Below are positions 1 to 6,717 of a stretch of 14,230 nt of DNA, in pieces. The notes beneath the pieces are model-generated. The model was not told the DNA's origin. It searched no databases and saw only the letters and a program-made list of their open reading frames with translations. Made by a program: the position numbers and the translations under genes. Each line of letters begins with the position of its first letter. The first letter of the stretch is position 1. Source of the stretch: WGAL01 sp964570865 (GTDB taxonomy: Bacteria; Bacteroidota; Ignavibacteria; Ignavibacteriales; Melioribacteraceae); contig CAZMZM010000058.1 of assembly GCA_964570865.1 (NCBI GenBank), forward strand, positions 1 through 14,230, given 5' to 3'.

Positions 1-483
1 AAAGGTAATAAGCGTGTTATCGTCAATCAATAAGATACTTTCCGAAAGATAATCATCCACTGTAACACCTAAGTTTTCCAAATCGTAGATTGAGTAATTT
101 TCCGAAATTACATCAATCGAGAGATTACTTACTATCCTATTTTGGTCAATAATCGCATTCAATCCCGCTTCATTGTTTTTATTTGCCGTTCCCATCAGAA
201 CAAAAAAGAAAACAACAATTGCCGCAACGCTCAAGGATAACGCATAACGGATATTTTTTACATTAACTTTACTATAATCTTTTCTTTTTAATTTTCTCTC
301 AAGTTCCGCAAAATAATTTTCGTCAATTTCCGGAGTAAACTTCAAGCTATCCAGTTCGGAATTTATCCTTTCCAACTCACTTCGTAAATTAGCATTATTC
401 TTTAATTCCTCATTAAAAACCGCTAATTCTTCTTCGGTTAGCATACCGCTTAAATATTTTAATATTTTTTCATTTTCAATCAT
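1..483 (-). CDS. Membrane anti-sigma-factor-like protein, partial (C-terminus beyond the left edge)
   Basis: The frame is open from an ATG at 483-481 to the window edge, giving 161 residues with no stop. It begins MIENEKILKYLSGMLTEEEL, a short acidic helical N-terminus like the cytoplasmic sigma-binding part of anti-sigma factors, with no zinc-binding His/Cys cluster. Charged helices follow to about residue 72, then one membrane segment at about 79-98, then an outer domain that is cut off. The start overlaps the last 8 bases of the ECF sigma gene, so the two are probably translationally coupled, the usual arrangement for a sigma factor and its antagonist. The expected role is to hold the sigma factor at the inner membrane until an envelope signal releases it. 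This rests on position and topology, since the sequence carries no diagnostic motif. It could instead be an unrelated single-pass membrane protein. Confidence 0.7.
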   Translation of the reverse strand, partial: MIENEKILKYLSGMLTEEELAVFNEELKNNANLRSELERINSELDSLKFTPEIDENYFAELERKLKRKDYSKVNVKNIRYALSLSVAAIVVFFFVLMGTANKNNEAGLNAIIDQNRIVSNLSIDVISENYSIYDLENLGVTVDDYLSESILLIDDNTLITF

Positions 484-1015
484 TTCTCACTTTCCCTAAC
501 ACTTTTTTCAGTGCATGAAAATAGTTGGCTTTTAGCGCTCCAACACTCTGCCCTGTTATTTCTGATATTTCTTTGTAACTTAATTCTTCAAAATGGCGTA
601 AAACAAAAACTTCGCGCTGTTTAATCGGAATCGATGTAAGTAATTTTTCAACACCAATTAATTTTTCTTTATCTTCATAATTTTTCACAATGTCTTCACT
701 GTTACGTTTATGTGTTAAAAAATCCAACGATACAAAATCTTTTATCTTCCTTTTTTTAATTAGGTTCAAAGATCGTGACGATGTTATTTTGTAAATCCAT
801 GTTGATAATGAAGATTCCCCTTTAAAAGATTTCAGTTTTTCAAACATCACCAAAAGTACTTCCTGGGCAATTTCGTCGGCATCCGGATGATTTCCCACCA
901 TTCTGCGTGCATGCCAATAAATGCGCTTCCGGTATTTTCTTGCCAATAAGTTATAGGCAGATTCGTTTCCGGCAAGAAATTCAGCAATTAATTGTTTCTC
1001 TTCTTTATCGTTCAT
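476..1015 (-). CDS. RNA polymerase ECF-type sigma factor (RpoE-like)
   Basis: The protein has 179 residues, normal for ECF factors. Region 2 spans about residues 20-90 and includes the core-binding and -10 recognition stretch DADEIAQEVLLVMFEKL followed by STWIYKIT. Region 4 spans about 118-175 with the helix-turn-helix LSYKEISEITGQSVGALK. There is no region 1 or 3, which defines the ECF group. I chose the ATG at 1015 because a GGA-containing ribosome site lies just upstream. A TTG at 1042-1040 would add nine residues but has no visible ribosome site. The stop overlaps the anti-sigma-like gene, and a secreted Spy/CpxP-like gene is divergent, so the likely targets are its own operon and that gene. 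It should direct core polymerase to a small envelope-stress regulon; the inducer is unknown. Confidence 0.93.
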   Translation of the reverse strand: MNDKEEKQLIAEFLAGNESAYNLLARKYRKRIYWHARRMVGNHPDADEIAQEVLLVMFEKLKSFKGESSLSTWIYKITSSRSLNLIKKRKIKDFVSLDFLTHKRNSEDIVKNYEDKEKLIGVEKLLTSIPIKQREVFVLRHFEELSYKEISEITGQSVGALKANYFHALKKVLGKVRND

Positions 1016-1056
1016 ATAATTCCGTTTCAATAGATTAGACAATACACAGAGTAATT

Positions 1057-1084
1057 TAGTTTAAAAATATTTTCCTTTAAACTA
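1057..1084. repeat. Perfect 9-bp inverted repeat in the divergent promoter region
   Basis: The arms TAGTTTAAA (1057-1065) and TTTAAACTA (1076-1084) are exact reverse complements separated by 10 bases. The repeat lies between the sigma gene and the divergent Spy/CpxP-like gene, so it could be an operator serving both promoters. Both arms are nearly pure A+T, which raises the odds of chance occurrence. I see the repeat directly; the regulatory role is inferred. Confidence 0.5.
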
Positions 1085-1092
1085 TTCGTGCG

Positions 1093-1122
1093 TTTGAGAT
1101 GTCTAATTTTCAAAATCTCAAA
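1093..1122 (+). repeat. Perfect 8-bp inverted repeat in the leader of the Spy/CpxP-like gene
   Basis: The arms TTTGAGAT (1093-1100) and ATCTCAAA (1115-1122) are exact reverse complements around a 14-base loop. The repeat ends 8 bases before the AGGAG ribosome site of the gene starting at 1143. It could be a protein-binding dyad or a leader hairpin that affects translation. No poly-T run follows, so it is not an intrinsic terminator. Confidence 0.45.
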
Positions 1123-1142
1123 ATAAAAACAGGAGTTACAAA

Positions 1143-1661
1143 ATGAAAAAACTAAATTATTCATTATTGATTACATTATTTGCTGTCTCCGCAATTTTTG
1201 CACAGCCTAACCCCAAAGCTAATGGAAACTTCGGGATGCAACAAAGAATTAAAGATAAGTTAAATTTAAACGAGCAACAAGTTAAAAAATTCGACGACAT
1301 TATCTTCAACCAGCGAAAAACTGCAATCGACACTAAAGCCGAACTTCAGAAACTTCAACTAAAACTACGAAAAATGATGAACGACAATACCGTTGACGAA
1401 AACAAACTTTACGGTATTACAGACAAAATTTCCGACTTAAGATCTAAAAGGCAAAAAAGCAGAATTAGTACTTGGTTAAAAATTTACAATATTTTGGACA
1501 AAGAGCAAAAACCTTTGTGGACAAAAGCTTTTCAGCATTTTATGACAAGTGCCCAAAAAGGTAAAATGGGCATGAAAAGAAAAATGAGACATAGAATGAA
1601 CAACCGCCCGAACATGCCGCAAAGACCAATGGGAATGGGAAATAATACTCCAATGAGATAA
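1143..1661 (+). CDS. Secreted Spy/CpxP/ZraP-like protein with a Met- and Arg-rich tail
   Basis: The 172-residue protein starts with a signal peptide (about 1-20, cleavage after AIFA) and is preceded by an AGGAG site at 1131-1135. The mature part is almost all helix. It has an LNEQQ motif at 42-46 and a related LDKEQ at 118-122, resembling the paired LTxxQ motifs of periplasmic Spy, CpxP and heavy-metal sensor (CnrX/ZraP-like) proteins. After about residue 133 it becomes rich in Met, Arg, Asn and Pro, with nine methionines between 134 and 171, as in MGMKRKMRHRM. Family members act as periplasmic chaperones or metal/stress sensors that damp envelope stress. The divergent sigma/anti-sigma pair suggests it belongs to that circuit. 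The Met-rich tail could bind soft metals such as copper, but this is inferred. A strong terminator follows directly. Confidence 0.75.
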   Translation: MKKLNYSLLITLFAVSAIFAQPNPKANGNFGMQQRIKDKLNLNEQQVKKFDDIIFNQRKTAIDTKAELQKLQLKLRKMMNDNTVDENKLYGITDKISDLRSKRQKSRISTWLKIYNILDKEQKPLWTKAFQHFMTSAQKGKMGMKRKMRHRMNNRPNMPQRPMGMGNNTPMR

Positions 1662-1684
1662 AAACTAAAATTAAAACAGCCCTC

Positions 1685-1720
1685 AAAAAAACAGCCTTAA
1701 TATACAAAGGCTGTTTTTTT
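1685..1720 (+). terminator. Rho-independent terminator after the Spy/CpxP-like gene
   Basis: A perfect 14-bp stem pairs 1685-1698 with 1707-1720 around an 8-base loop. The core is CAGCCTT/AAGGCTG, flanked by A7 on the left and T7 on the right. The stem starts 23 bases after the stop codon. The A tract on the other side would also let it work in reverse, but no convergent gene is present. Confidence 0.88.
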
Positions 1721-2013
1721 GTAAATAAAGTAAAAATCTAAAATTGTTCTGAATCCAAACCGGAATTAAGTCTAATTTCTAAATTGAAGGGAACTGGGAC
1801 AAAGTGCACATCCTTTTATTATATCACTCTTAGCGAAAGCAAAATGCAAATATGATTAATTAATAAAATACAACAAGAAGAAAAAATAACAGAGAAAATA
1901 AAGAAGAGAATACAGAAATTTATGAACTGTTATTATACAATACAAGAGACTGATTTTCATCAAAAGTACGGTAATTTATTAAAGCACAAAATAAATTTTT
2001 AAATCTGAAAAAA
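1721..2013. other. Non-coding AT-rich stretch with no recognised feature
   Basis: About 290 bases lie between the terminator and the cstA control region. They contain A-rich runs and no frame of useful length with a ribosome site. I see no tRNA, repeat array or known riboswitch fold. The stretch may be plain spacer or hold an upstream promoter or small RNA that cannot be recognised by eye. Confidence 0.4.
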
Positions 2014-2044
2014 AATGATTATTTTTCACGTTCCAATAATCATT
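2014..2044. repeat. Perfect 10-bp inverted repeat upstream of cstA
   Basis: The arms AATGATTATT (2014-2023) and AATAATCATT (2035-2044) are exact reverse complements around an 11-base spacer. The repeat sits 88 bases before the cstA start and directly upstream of a possible promoter. No poly-T run follows, so an operator or leader structure is more likely than a terminator. Function is inferred from position only. Confidence 0.5.
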
Positions 2045-2069
2045 GATTGATGACAATGTCTAATATTTG
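2043..2069 (+). promoter_or_regulatory. Possible cstA promoter region with a degenerate Fnr-like box
   Basis: TTGATTGATGACAA at 2043-2056 matches the Fnr/Dnr pattern TTGAT-N4-ATCAA in its left half and in three of five positions of the right half. TAATAT at 2061-2066, running into TTTG, could be a -10 element of either the sigma-70 or the Bacteroidetes kind. No good -35 hexamer stands at normal spacing, so this may be an activator-dependent promoter or a chance match. Confidence 0.25.
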
Positions 2070-2132
2070 CTTCACATCACATATACCTAAACCCCACCTA
2101 ACTAATTCTATAACTATATCCAAGGAGGAACA

Positions 2133-3872
2133 ATGGGTGCATTATTAATAATGATCCTTGCTTTCGCCGGTTACCTTATTATGTACAAGTTATACGGTAC
2201 ATATGTTGGGAACAAAGTTTTTGCTATTTCCGATGACAACACCGCTCCGGCTGTTGAGTTTGAAGATGGCACTGACTTTGTACCGACAAAAAAGGAGGTA
2301 ATCTTTGGACACCATTTCACATCTATTGCAGGCACCGGACCGATTGTAGGCCCGGCGATCGCAATTATTTGGGGATGGGTCCCAGCTTTATTGTGGGTCT
2401 TTATCGGCTCTATTATGATGGGCGCTGTACACGATTTTGGTTCCCTACTGATTTCAATGAGAAATAAAGGAAAATCAATTTCCGAATATACGGCGTTATA
2501 TCTCAGTAGCCGGACAAGACTGGTTATTTTCTTTGTAATATTTATTGAAATCTGGATTATCGTCTCTATTTTCGGTTTGGTAATGGCTGTTCTCTTCAAA
2601 ATGTTTCCCGGAACGGTTTTGCCGGTATGGCTCGAAATCCCGATTGCAATGTATATTGGATATGTAGTTTATAAAAAAGGCGCAAACATTACCACATGGT
2701 CAATTATCGGCGTTGTAACAATGTATGTTACCGTGGTTATCGGTGCATTTGTTCCGATCCATGTTGGCGGATTCTTGGGTATTTCGGCAATTGGCGTTTG
2801 GTCAATAATATTATTGATTTACGCATTTTTCGCTTCGGTACTTCCGGTTACTGCGCTGCTACAGCCCCGTGATTTTCTTAACTCGCATCAGTTAATTGTT
2901 GCAATGGCATTAATGTCATTAGGCGTTTTGGTTGCTGCTTTTGGTGGTAATCTTCAAATTGTAGCTCCGGCGATTCAAACAAATCCGGCTGCAGCCCCCC
3001 CGATGTGGCCTTTCTTATTCGTAACAATTGCTTGCGGAGCAATTTCCGGTTGGCATTCATTGGTTTCGTCCGGAACTTCGGCTCGCCAGGTTCGCAAAGA
3101 AACCGATTCGTTATTCGTCGGTTACGGCTCGATGTTAATGGAAGGCGCTTTGGCAACATTGGTTATTATTGCAGTTGCTGCCGGTATCGGAATGGGATAC
3201 ACAGCCAAAGACGGTTCCATTTTAACAGGTATTCCGGCATGGACACATCACTATGCATCATGGGCTGCTGCAAAAGGCTTGGGCTCTAAAGTCGGTGCCT
3301 TCGTTATCGGTTCAGCCAACATGATTGAAACTCTCGGAATTCCGAATCACATTGCACAAGTGATAATGGGTGTATTTGTTGTTTCCTTTGCCGGTACAAC
3401 ATTGGATACCGCAACAAGAATTCAACGTTACATCTTAACGGAAACTTTCCCTAAAGCATTTAGGAATAAATATGTTTCTACAAGCGTAGTAATTATTCTT
3501 GCTTTAGCTCTTATTTTCTCAAGCGGAGCAAACGGTAAAGGCGCTTTGAACTTGTGGCCGCTGTTTGGAGCAACAAACCAAACACTTGCCGGATTGGCAT
3601 TAATAATTATTACGGTTTTCCTCAAAACGCGCGGCGGATTAAAATGGCTTATTAGTGCTATTCCTGCCGCTTTCATGATTTTAGTTTCGTTCTGGGCATT
3701 ATGGCTCAATCAAATTAATTTTATGAATAAGGGAAACATATTATTAAGCATTATTAATTTCCTGATCATGCTTTCGGTAGTATGGATTATCTTCGAAGCT
3801 ATCAGAAGATTTGTTAAGATTGACACACTTGATTATGATCCTGAAACAGGAGCGGTAAAATCATATGAGTAA
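2133..3872 (+). CDS. cstA: CstA-family transporter (carbon starvation protein A)
   Basis: This 579-residue polytopic inner-membrane protein is preceded by a strong AAGGAGG site at 2123-2129. Family hallmarks are all present: FGHHFTSIAGTGPIVGP (58-74), LQPRDF (243-248), FLFVTIACGAISGWHSL (294-310), SSGTSARQVRKETD (312-325), GYGSMLMEG (330-338), GTTLDTATRIQRYIL (421-435) and LWPLFGATNQ (474-483). E. coli CstA (about 700 residues) and its paralogue BtsT are proton-coupled pyruvate importers, and CstA is also linked to peptide uptake under carbon limitation. The present protein is shorter, mainly in the loops between the late helices and at the C-terminus. The substrate here is unknown; pyruvate or small peptides are likely. 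It is the first gene of a tight four-gene unit, only 3 bases from the next. The long leader suggests regulated expression. Confidence 0.95.
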   Translation: MGALLIMILAFAGYLIMYKLYGTYVGNKVFAISDDNTAPAVEFEDGTDFVPTKKEVIFGHHFTSIAGTGPIVGPAIAIIWGWVPALLWVFIGSIMMGAVHDFGSLLISMRNKGKSISEYTALYLSSRTRLVIFFVIFIEIWIIVSIFGLVMAVLFKMFPGTVLPVWLEIPIAMYIGYVVYKKGANITTWSIIGVVTMYVTVVIGAFVPIHVGGFLGISAIGVWSIILLIYAFFASVLPVTALLQPRDFLNSHQLIVAMALMSLGVLVAAFGGNLQIVAPAIQTNPAAAPPMWPFLFVTIACGAISGWHSLVSSGTSARQVRKETDSLFVGYGSMLMEGALATLVIIAVAAGIGMGYTAKDGSILTGIPAWTHHYASWAAAKGLGSKVGAFVIGSANMIETLGIPNHIAQVIMGVFVVSFAGTTLDTATRIQRYILTETFPKAFRNKYVSTSVVIILALALIFSSGANGKGALNLWPLFGATNQTLAGLALIIITVFLKTRGGLKWLISAIPAAFMILVSFWALWLNQINFMNKGNILLSIINFLIMLSVVWIIFEAIRRFVKIDTLDYDPETGAVKSYE

Positions 3873-3875
3873 AAA

Positions 3876-4322
3876 ATGACAGCAAGACTGCAAAAAAAAT
3901 ACTTTGTTCTAATTTCTCCGGCAGTTTTGCTGGCAATTATTGTTTACTTATTACAAGAACTTAATTTATGGGAAGGAGTTTCATATACTCCTTCCCACTA
4001 TTTTCCCTTGATTATTTTTGTTTTGGCAATTTCCGTCGGAGTTGCCGTTCCGATTTTTTTAAGGGTTTATTTTTTCTCACAATTGAAAGAAAAGAAATAT
4101 TATTCCGAAAAGGAATTTGTGTCGTATCAGGAAAAAATAATTTCAGTAATTTCAATAACTCCCTATTTTGCTTTTATCGCGGCATTAATTAATATGGAAC
4201 CTTTTTACTTCGGAGGCACAGTACTTGCGGCAATTTATGCAATGTATTATCATTATCCATCCGATAAAAAAATAGCGTTTGACAAAAAAGTATTTCGCGT
4301 AAAGGAAAACAGCAATGGATAA
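3876..4322 (+). CDS. Small membrane protein of unknown family, four predicted helices
   Basis: I do not recognise a family. The 148 residues contain four hydrophobic segments, at about 9-27, 43-65, 90-107 and 109-125. A charged loop rich in Lys and Glu (about 69-85, KEKKYYSEKEF) separates the second and third, and a basic tail follows the fourth. There is no signal-peptidase site and no obvious catalytic motif. The start lies 3 bases after the cstA stop, and the end overlaps the next gene by 8 bases, so it is almost certainly co-translated with both. It may be an accessory subunit or stabiliser of the CstA transporter, or a membrane anchor for the ArsA-like ATPase two genes on. Both ideas come from gene order only. 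Confidence 0.75.
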   Translation: MTARLQKKYFVLISPAVLLAIIVYLLQELNLWEGVSYTPSHYFPLIIFVLAISVGVAVPIFLRVYFFSQLKEKKYYSEKEFVSYQEKIISVISITPYFAFIAALINMEPFYFGGTVLAAIYAMYYHYPSDKKIAFDKKVFRVKENSNG

Positions 4323-4599
4323 AGAAAAATTTAAGAAAAAACTAAAAGAATACTGGAGCGCCTTTGATGCAGCCGCGAAAGAAAAAGCTACTGAAATAGT
4401 AGAATATGAGCTTTACGAGTTACAAAATATTTTTGCTATTGTCGTAATCGGTTCTTTTGTGGGAATGCCGGCGCCTCCTATGCAAATTACGCTCGATTTA
4501 CTCCCTTTCATGGAGGAAGAGCTTATAATAATGATGGATAAAATATCAACAGCTAATTCACCAATTTCCGATTTAGTTTCAATTATGGATGTTCACTGA
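4315..4599 (+). CDS. Small protein of unknown function between the membrane protein and the ArsA-like ATPase
   Basis: I recognise no family. The 94-residue product has a Lys-rich amphipathic N-terminus (1-35). A hydrophobic stretch follows at about 36-66, containing FAIVVIGSFVGMPAPPMQI, and then an acidic C-terminal part with LPFMEEELIIMMDKI. The hydrophobic stretch is broken by Pro and Gly, so it could be a short membrane hairpin, a membrane-surface helix or a buried core. Both ends overlap neighbours: 8 bases with the upstream gene and one base (TGATG) with the ATPase gene. That packing, with start codons used in sequence, supports real translation. As direct neighbour of a Get3/ArsA-type ATPase it could be that enzyme's client or adaptor, but no residue shows this. 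Confidence 0.7.
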   Translation: MDKEKFKKKLKEYWSAFDAAAKEKATEIVEYELYELQNIFAIVVIGSFVGMPAPPMQITLDLLPFMEEELIIMMDKISTANSPISDLVSIMDVH

Positions 4600-5501
4600 T
4601 GAAAGATAAAGTACAAAAAATAATGTTCTTCCTTGGTAAAGGAGGAGTAGGAAAATCAACTACATCGTCGCTATACGCCGTCGAAAAATCTTTAACCGGA
4701 GAAAAAGTTCTTCTCGCTTCAATGGACCCGGCACATAATCTCGGCGATATTTTTGAAATGCGGATGAGCGGCAAACCTAAGACTTTGTCAAAAACTTTAT
4801 CTGTTGCGGAAATTAATCTCGATTACTGGGTCAATCATTATCTCGACGATATGCAGAAACAGATGACCAAAAGTTACTCCTATCTTACTGCGCTTAGTTT
4901 GGACAAACATTTCGGTATTGTCCGATATTCACCAGGAATTGAGGAATATGCTTTATTGCGCGCATTTTCTTATTTCCTGACAAAATACACCGAGTTCGAC
5001 AGAATAATTTTCGACATGCCTCCGACCGGTTTAACGTTGAAATTTTTATCACTTCCCAAACTTTCACAAATTTGGCTTGAAAAGTTAGTTGACCTTAGAA
5101 ACGATATAATTGCAAAAAAGGAAATCGTAACAAAAATTAAATTCGGTAATATTGAAATAGAGAGGGACAAACTTCTTAATAAACTCAACAATCAACTTGA
5201 CGAGTATTCCGGTGCAAGAAAAATATTGGAAGACAGAGACCGGACAGAGTTAGTGCTGGTAATGAATCAGGATAAACTTTCGTTGGCTGAATCCAAACTG
5301 ATTGTAGATAAATTAAAATTTGCAGAGTTAAAAGTAAAAAAGGTTTTCATCAATAAATTTAAAGTAGAAATACCTGTCGAGGAATTAGAGACTATTTTCC
5401 AAGAATATGAGATCCGCCATTATCCTTCTAAGGATGAATCGATTACCGGTTTGGATAATCTGGAAAAATATTTGAGAGAAAATAATTTTATTACCGAATA
5501 G
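4599..5501 (+). CDS. ArsA/Get3 (TRC40)-family ATPase, single domain
   Basis: The 300-residue soluble protein has the deviant Walker A GKGGVGKST at 13-21. Switch I is DPAHNLGD at 43-50, where the Asp matches the catalytic Asp of Get3. An SPGIEEY element lies at 111-117, and switch II is DMPPTGLTLKF at 139-149. Together these place it in the ArsA/Get3 branch of the SIMIBI P-loop enzymes rather than MinD or ParA. The family either drives arsenite export with ArsB or carries hydrophobic tail-anchored membrane proteins in a dimer groove. No arsenic gene is nearby. The protein contains no cysteine, so it lacks both the Get3 zinc CxxC and the metalloid-binding cysteines of ArsA. Residues 150-215, rich in Leu, Lys and Asp, would form the helical subdomain. 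It is the last gene of the cstA unit and overlaps the preceding gene by one base. Its client may be one of the operon's membrane proteins, an inference from context. Confidence 0.88.
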   Translation: MKDKVQKIMFFLGKGGVGKSTTSSLYAVEKSLTGEKVLLASMDPAHNLGDIFEMRMSGKPKTLSKTLSVAEINLDYWVNHYLDDMQKQMTKSYSYLTALSLDKHFGIVRYSPGIEEYALLRAFSYFLTKYTEFDRIIFDMPPTGLTLKFLSLPKLSQIWLEKLVDLRNDIIAKKEIVTKIKFGNIEIERDKLLNKLNNQLDEYSGARKILEDRDRTELVLVMNQDKLSLAESKLIVDKLKFAELKVKKVFINKFKVEIPVEELETIFQEYEIRHYPSKDESITGLDNLEKYLRENNFITE

Positions 5502-5561
5502 CAAACTTATTATTATTTAAGTTAATATAACCTAAAAAATCCTCCGTTGCATCTTTACGGT

Positions 5562-5604
5562 AATCCGGATTCTGAATTTGTTTAACCATTCATGGATCAA
5601 TCCA
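5562..5604 (+). promoter_or_regulatory. Cluster of short dyads upstream of argF
   Basis: Three small dyads lie side by side: AATCCGGATT (5562-5571), TGAAT with ATTCA 10 bases apart (5573-5592), and TGGAT-CA-ATCCA (5593-5604). As RNA, GGATT at 5567-5571 can pair with AATCC at 5599-5603 around the TGAAT/ATTCA stem. They may be operator half-sites or a leader hairpin for argF. The arms are short, so chance is not excluded. Confidence 0.25.
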
Positions 5605-5701
5605 AAATTCCGCTCTTTTTTATTTGGTTATTTGTTAGTAATATTCAATTTTTGGTTGTTAAATTAATCTGGATTTATTAATAATTAAACGGAGAATAAA
5701 G

Positions 5702-6700
5702 ATGGCTGTTAATTTAAAAAATCGTAATTTTTTGAAATTACTCGATTTTGATAAAAACGAAATTAGATTTTTACTTGACTTATCCAAAAACTTAAAAGCT
5801 GCAAAATACGGCGGATACGAAAAACCGAAATTAAAAGGGAAAAACATTGCTCTTATTTTTGAAAAATCTTCAACGAGAACCCGCTGTGCGTTTGAAGTTG
5901 CCGCTCACGACCAAGGGGCGCACGTAACTTATTTGGGACCCAGCGGTTCACAAATCGGGCATAAGGAAACGATGAAAGATACAGCAAGAGTACTGGGAAG
6001 AATGTACGACGCTATTGAGTATCGCGGTTTTGGTCAAAATATTGTGGAAGAACTGGGTGAATTTGCCGGAGTTCCGGTTTGGAACGGACTGACAAATGAA
6101 TTCCATCCGACTCAAGTTCTTGCCGATTTTATGACTATGGAAGAATCGAGTAATAAAAGACTTGATAATATCTCCTTCTGTTACATGGGTGATGCAAGAT
6201 TTAACATGGGAAATTCATTGTTGGTCGGCGGAGCTATTATGGGTATGGACGTCAGGCTTTGTGCGCCTAAAGAATATTGGCCGAACGATGATTTGGTAAA
6301 TCAATGCCGGGCTATTGCCGAACATTCCGGAGCAAAAATAACACTTACCGAAGATGTAAAAGAAGGCGTAAGCGGAGTAGATTTTATTTATACTGATGTA
6401 TGGGTATCAATGGGAGAACCGGCGGAAGTTTGGGAAGAAAGAATTAATGCATTAAAACCATATCAGGTAAATATGGCGGCTGTTAAAGCAACCGGAAATC
6501 CCGACGTTAAGTTTTTACACTGTTTGCCTGCATTCCATAACCGCGACACAAAAGTAGGAGCCGAAATTTATGAGAAATACGGCATGGACGGAATGGAAGT
6601 AACAGAAGAAGTTTTTGAATCGGAACATTCAATTGTATTTGACGAAGCCGAAAACAGAATGCATACGATTAAAGCCATAATGGTAGCGACACTCGGATAA
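5702..6700 (+). CDS. argF: Ornithine carbamoyltransferase
   Basis: The enzyme makes citrulline from ornithine and carbamoyl phosphate in arginine synthesis, in the cytoplasm as a trimer. The 332 residues are full length. The carbamoyl-phosphate site STRTR is at 57-61, HPTQ at 135-138, the ornithine loop DVWVSMGE at 232-239, and the catalytic Cys is in HCLPAFH (273-279). The SMG loop and HCLP motif separate it from aspartate carbamoyltransferase and from the acetyl- or succinylornithine enzymes of Bacteroidetes. The sequence follows the long E. coli ArgF/ArgI form closely, for instance in the YLGPSGSQIGHKE stretch (77-89). The gene stands alone, with 200 bases before it and a structured gap after it. 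The catabolic arginine deiminase pathway enzyme (ArcB) shares this architecture and cannot be excluded from sequence. The ATG follows a CGGAG site at 5691-5695. Confidence 0.96.
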   Translation: MAVNLKNRNFLKLLDFDKNEIRFLLDLSKNLKAAKYGGYEKPKLKGKNIALIFEKSSTRTRCAFEVAAHDQGAHVTYLGPSGSQIGHKETMKDTARVLGRMYDAIEYRGFGQNIVEELGEFAGVPVWNGLTNEFHPTQVLADFMTMEESSNKRLDNISFCYMGDARFNMGNSLLVGGAIMGMDVRLCAPKEYWPNDDLVNQCRAIAEHSGAKITLTEDVKEGVSGVDFIYTDVWVSMGEPAEVWEERINALKPYQVNMAAVKATGNPDVKFLHCLPAFHNRDTKVGAEIYEKYGMDGMEVTEEVFESEHSIVFDEAENRMHTIKAIMVATLG

Positions 6701-6717
6701 AACAATTCCCGAGCCTT

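Noticed and set aside
2171..2599. 142-codon open frame on the minus strand inside cstA
   Set aside because: It lies fully within a strongly supported membrane-protein gene, has no family motif and has no partner genes. It is an antisense shadow.
4599..5501. Arsenic resistance operon
   Set aside because: The ATPase is ArsA-related, but no arsB, acr3, arsR, arsC or arsD gene is present and the metalloid-binding cysteines are missing.
5573..5592. Possible ArgR box (TGAAT...ATTCA) upstream of argF
   Set aside because: The half-sites are 10 bases apart, not the 4 of the ArgR consensus, so it is reported only as a generic dyad.
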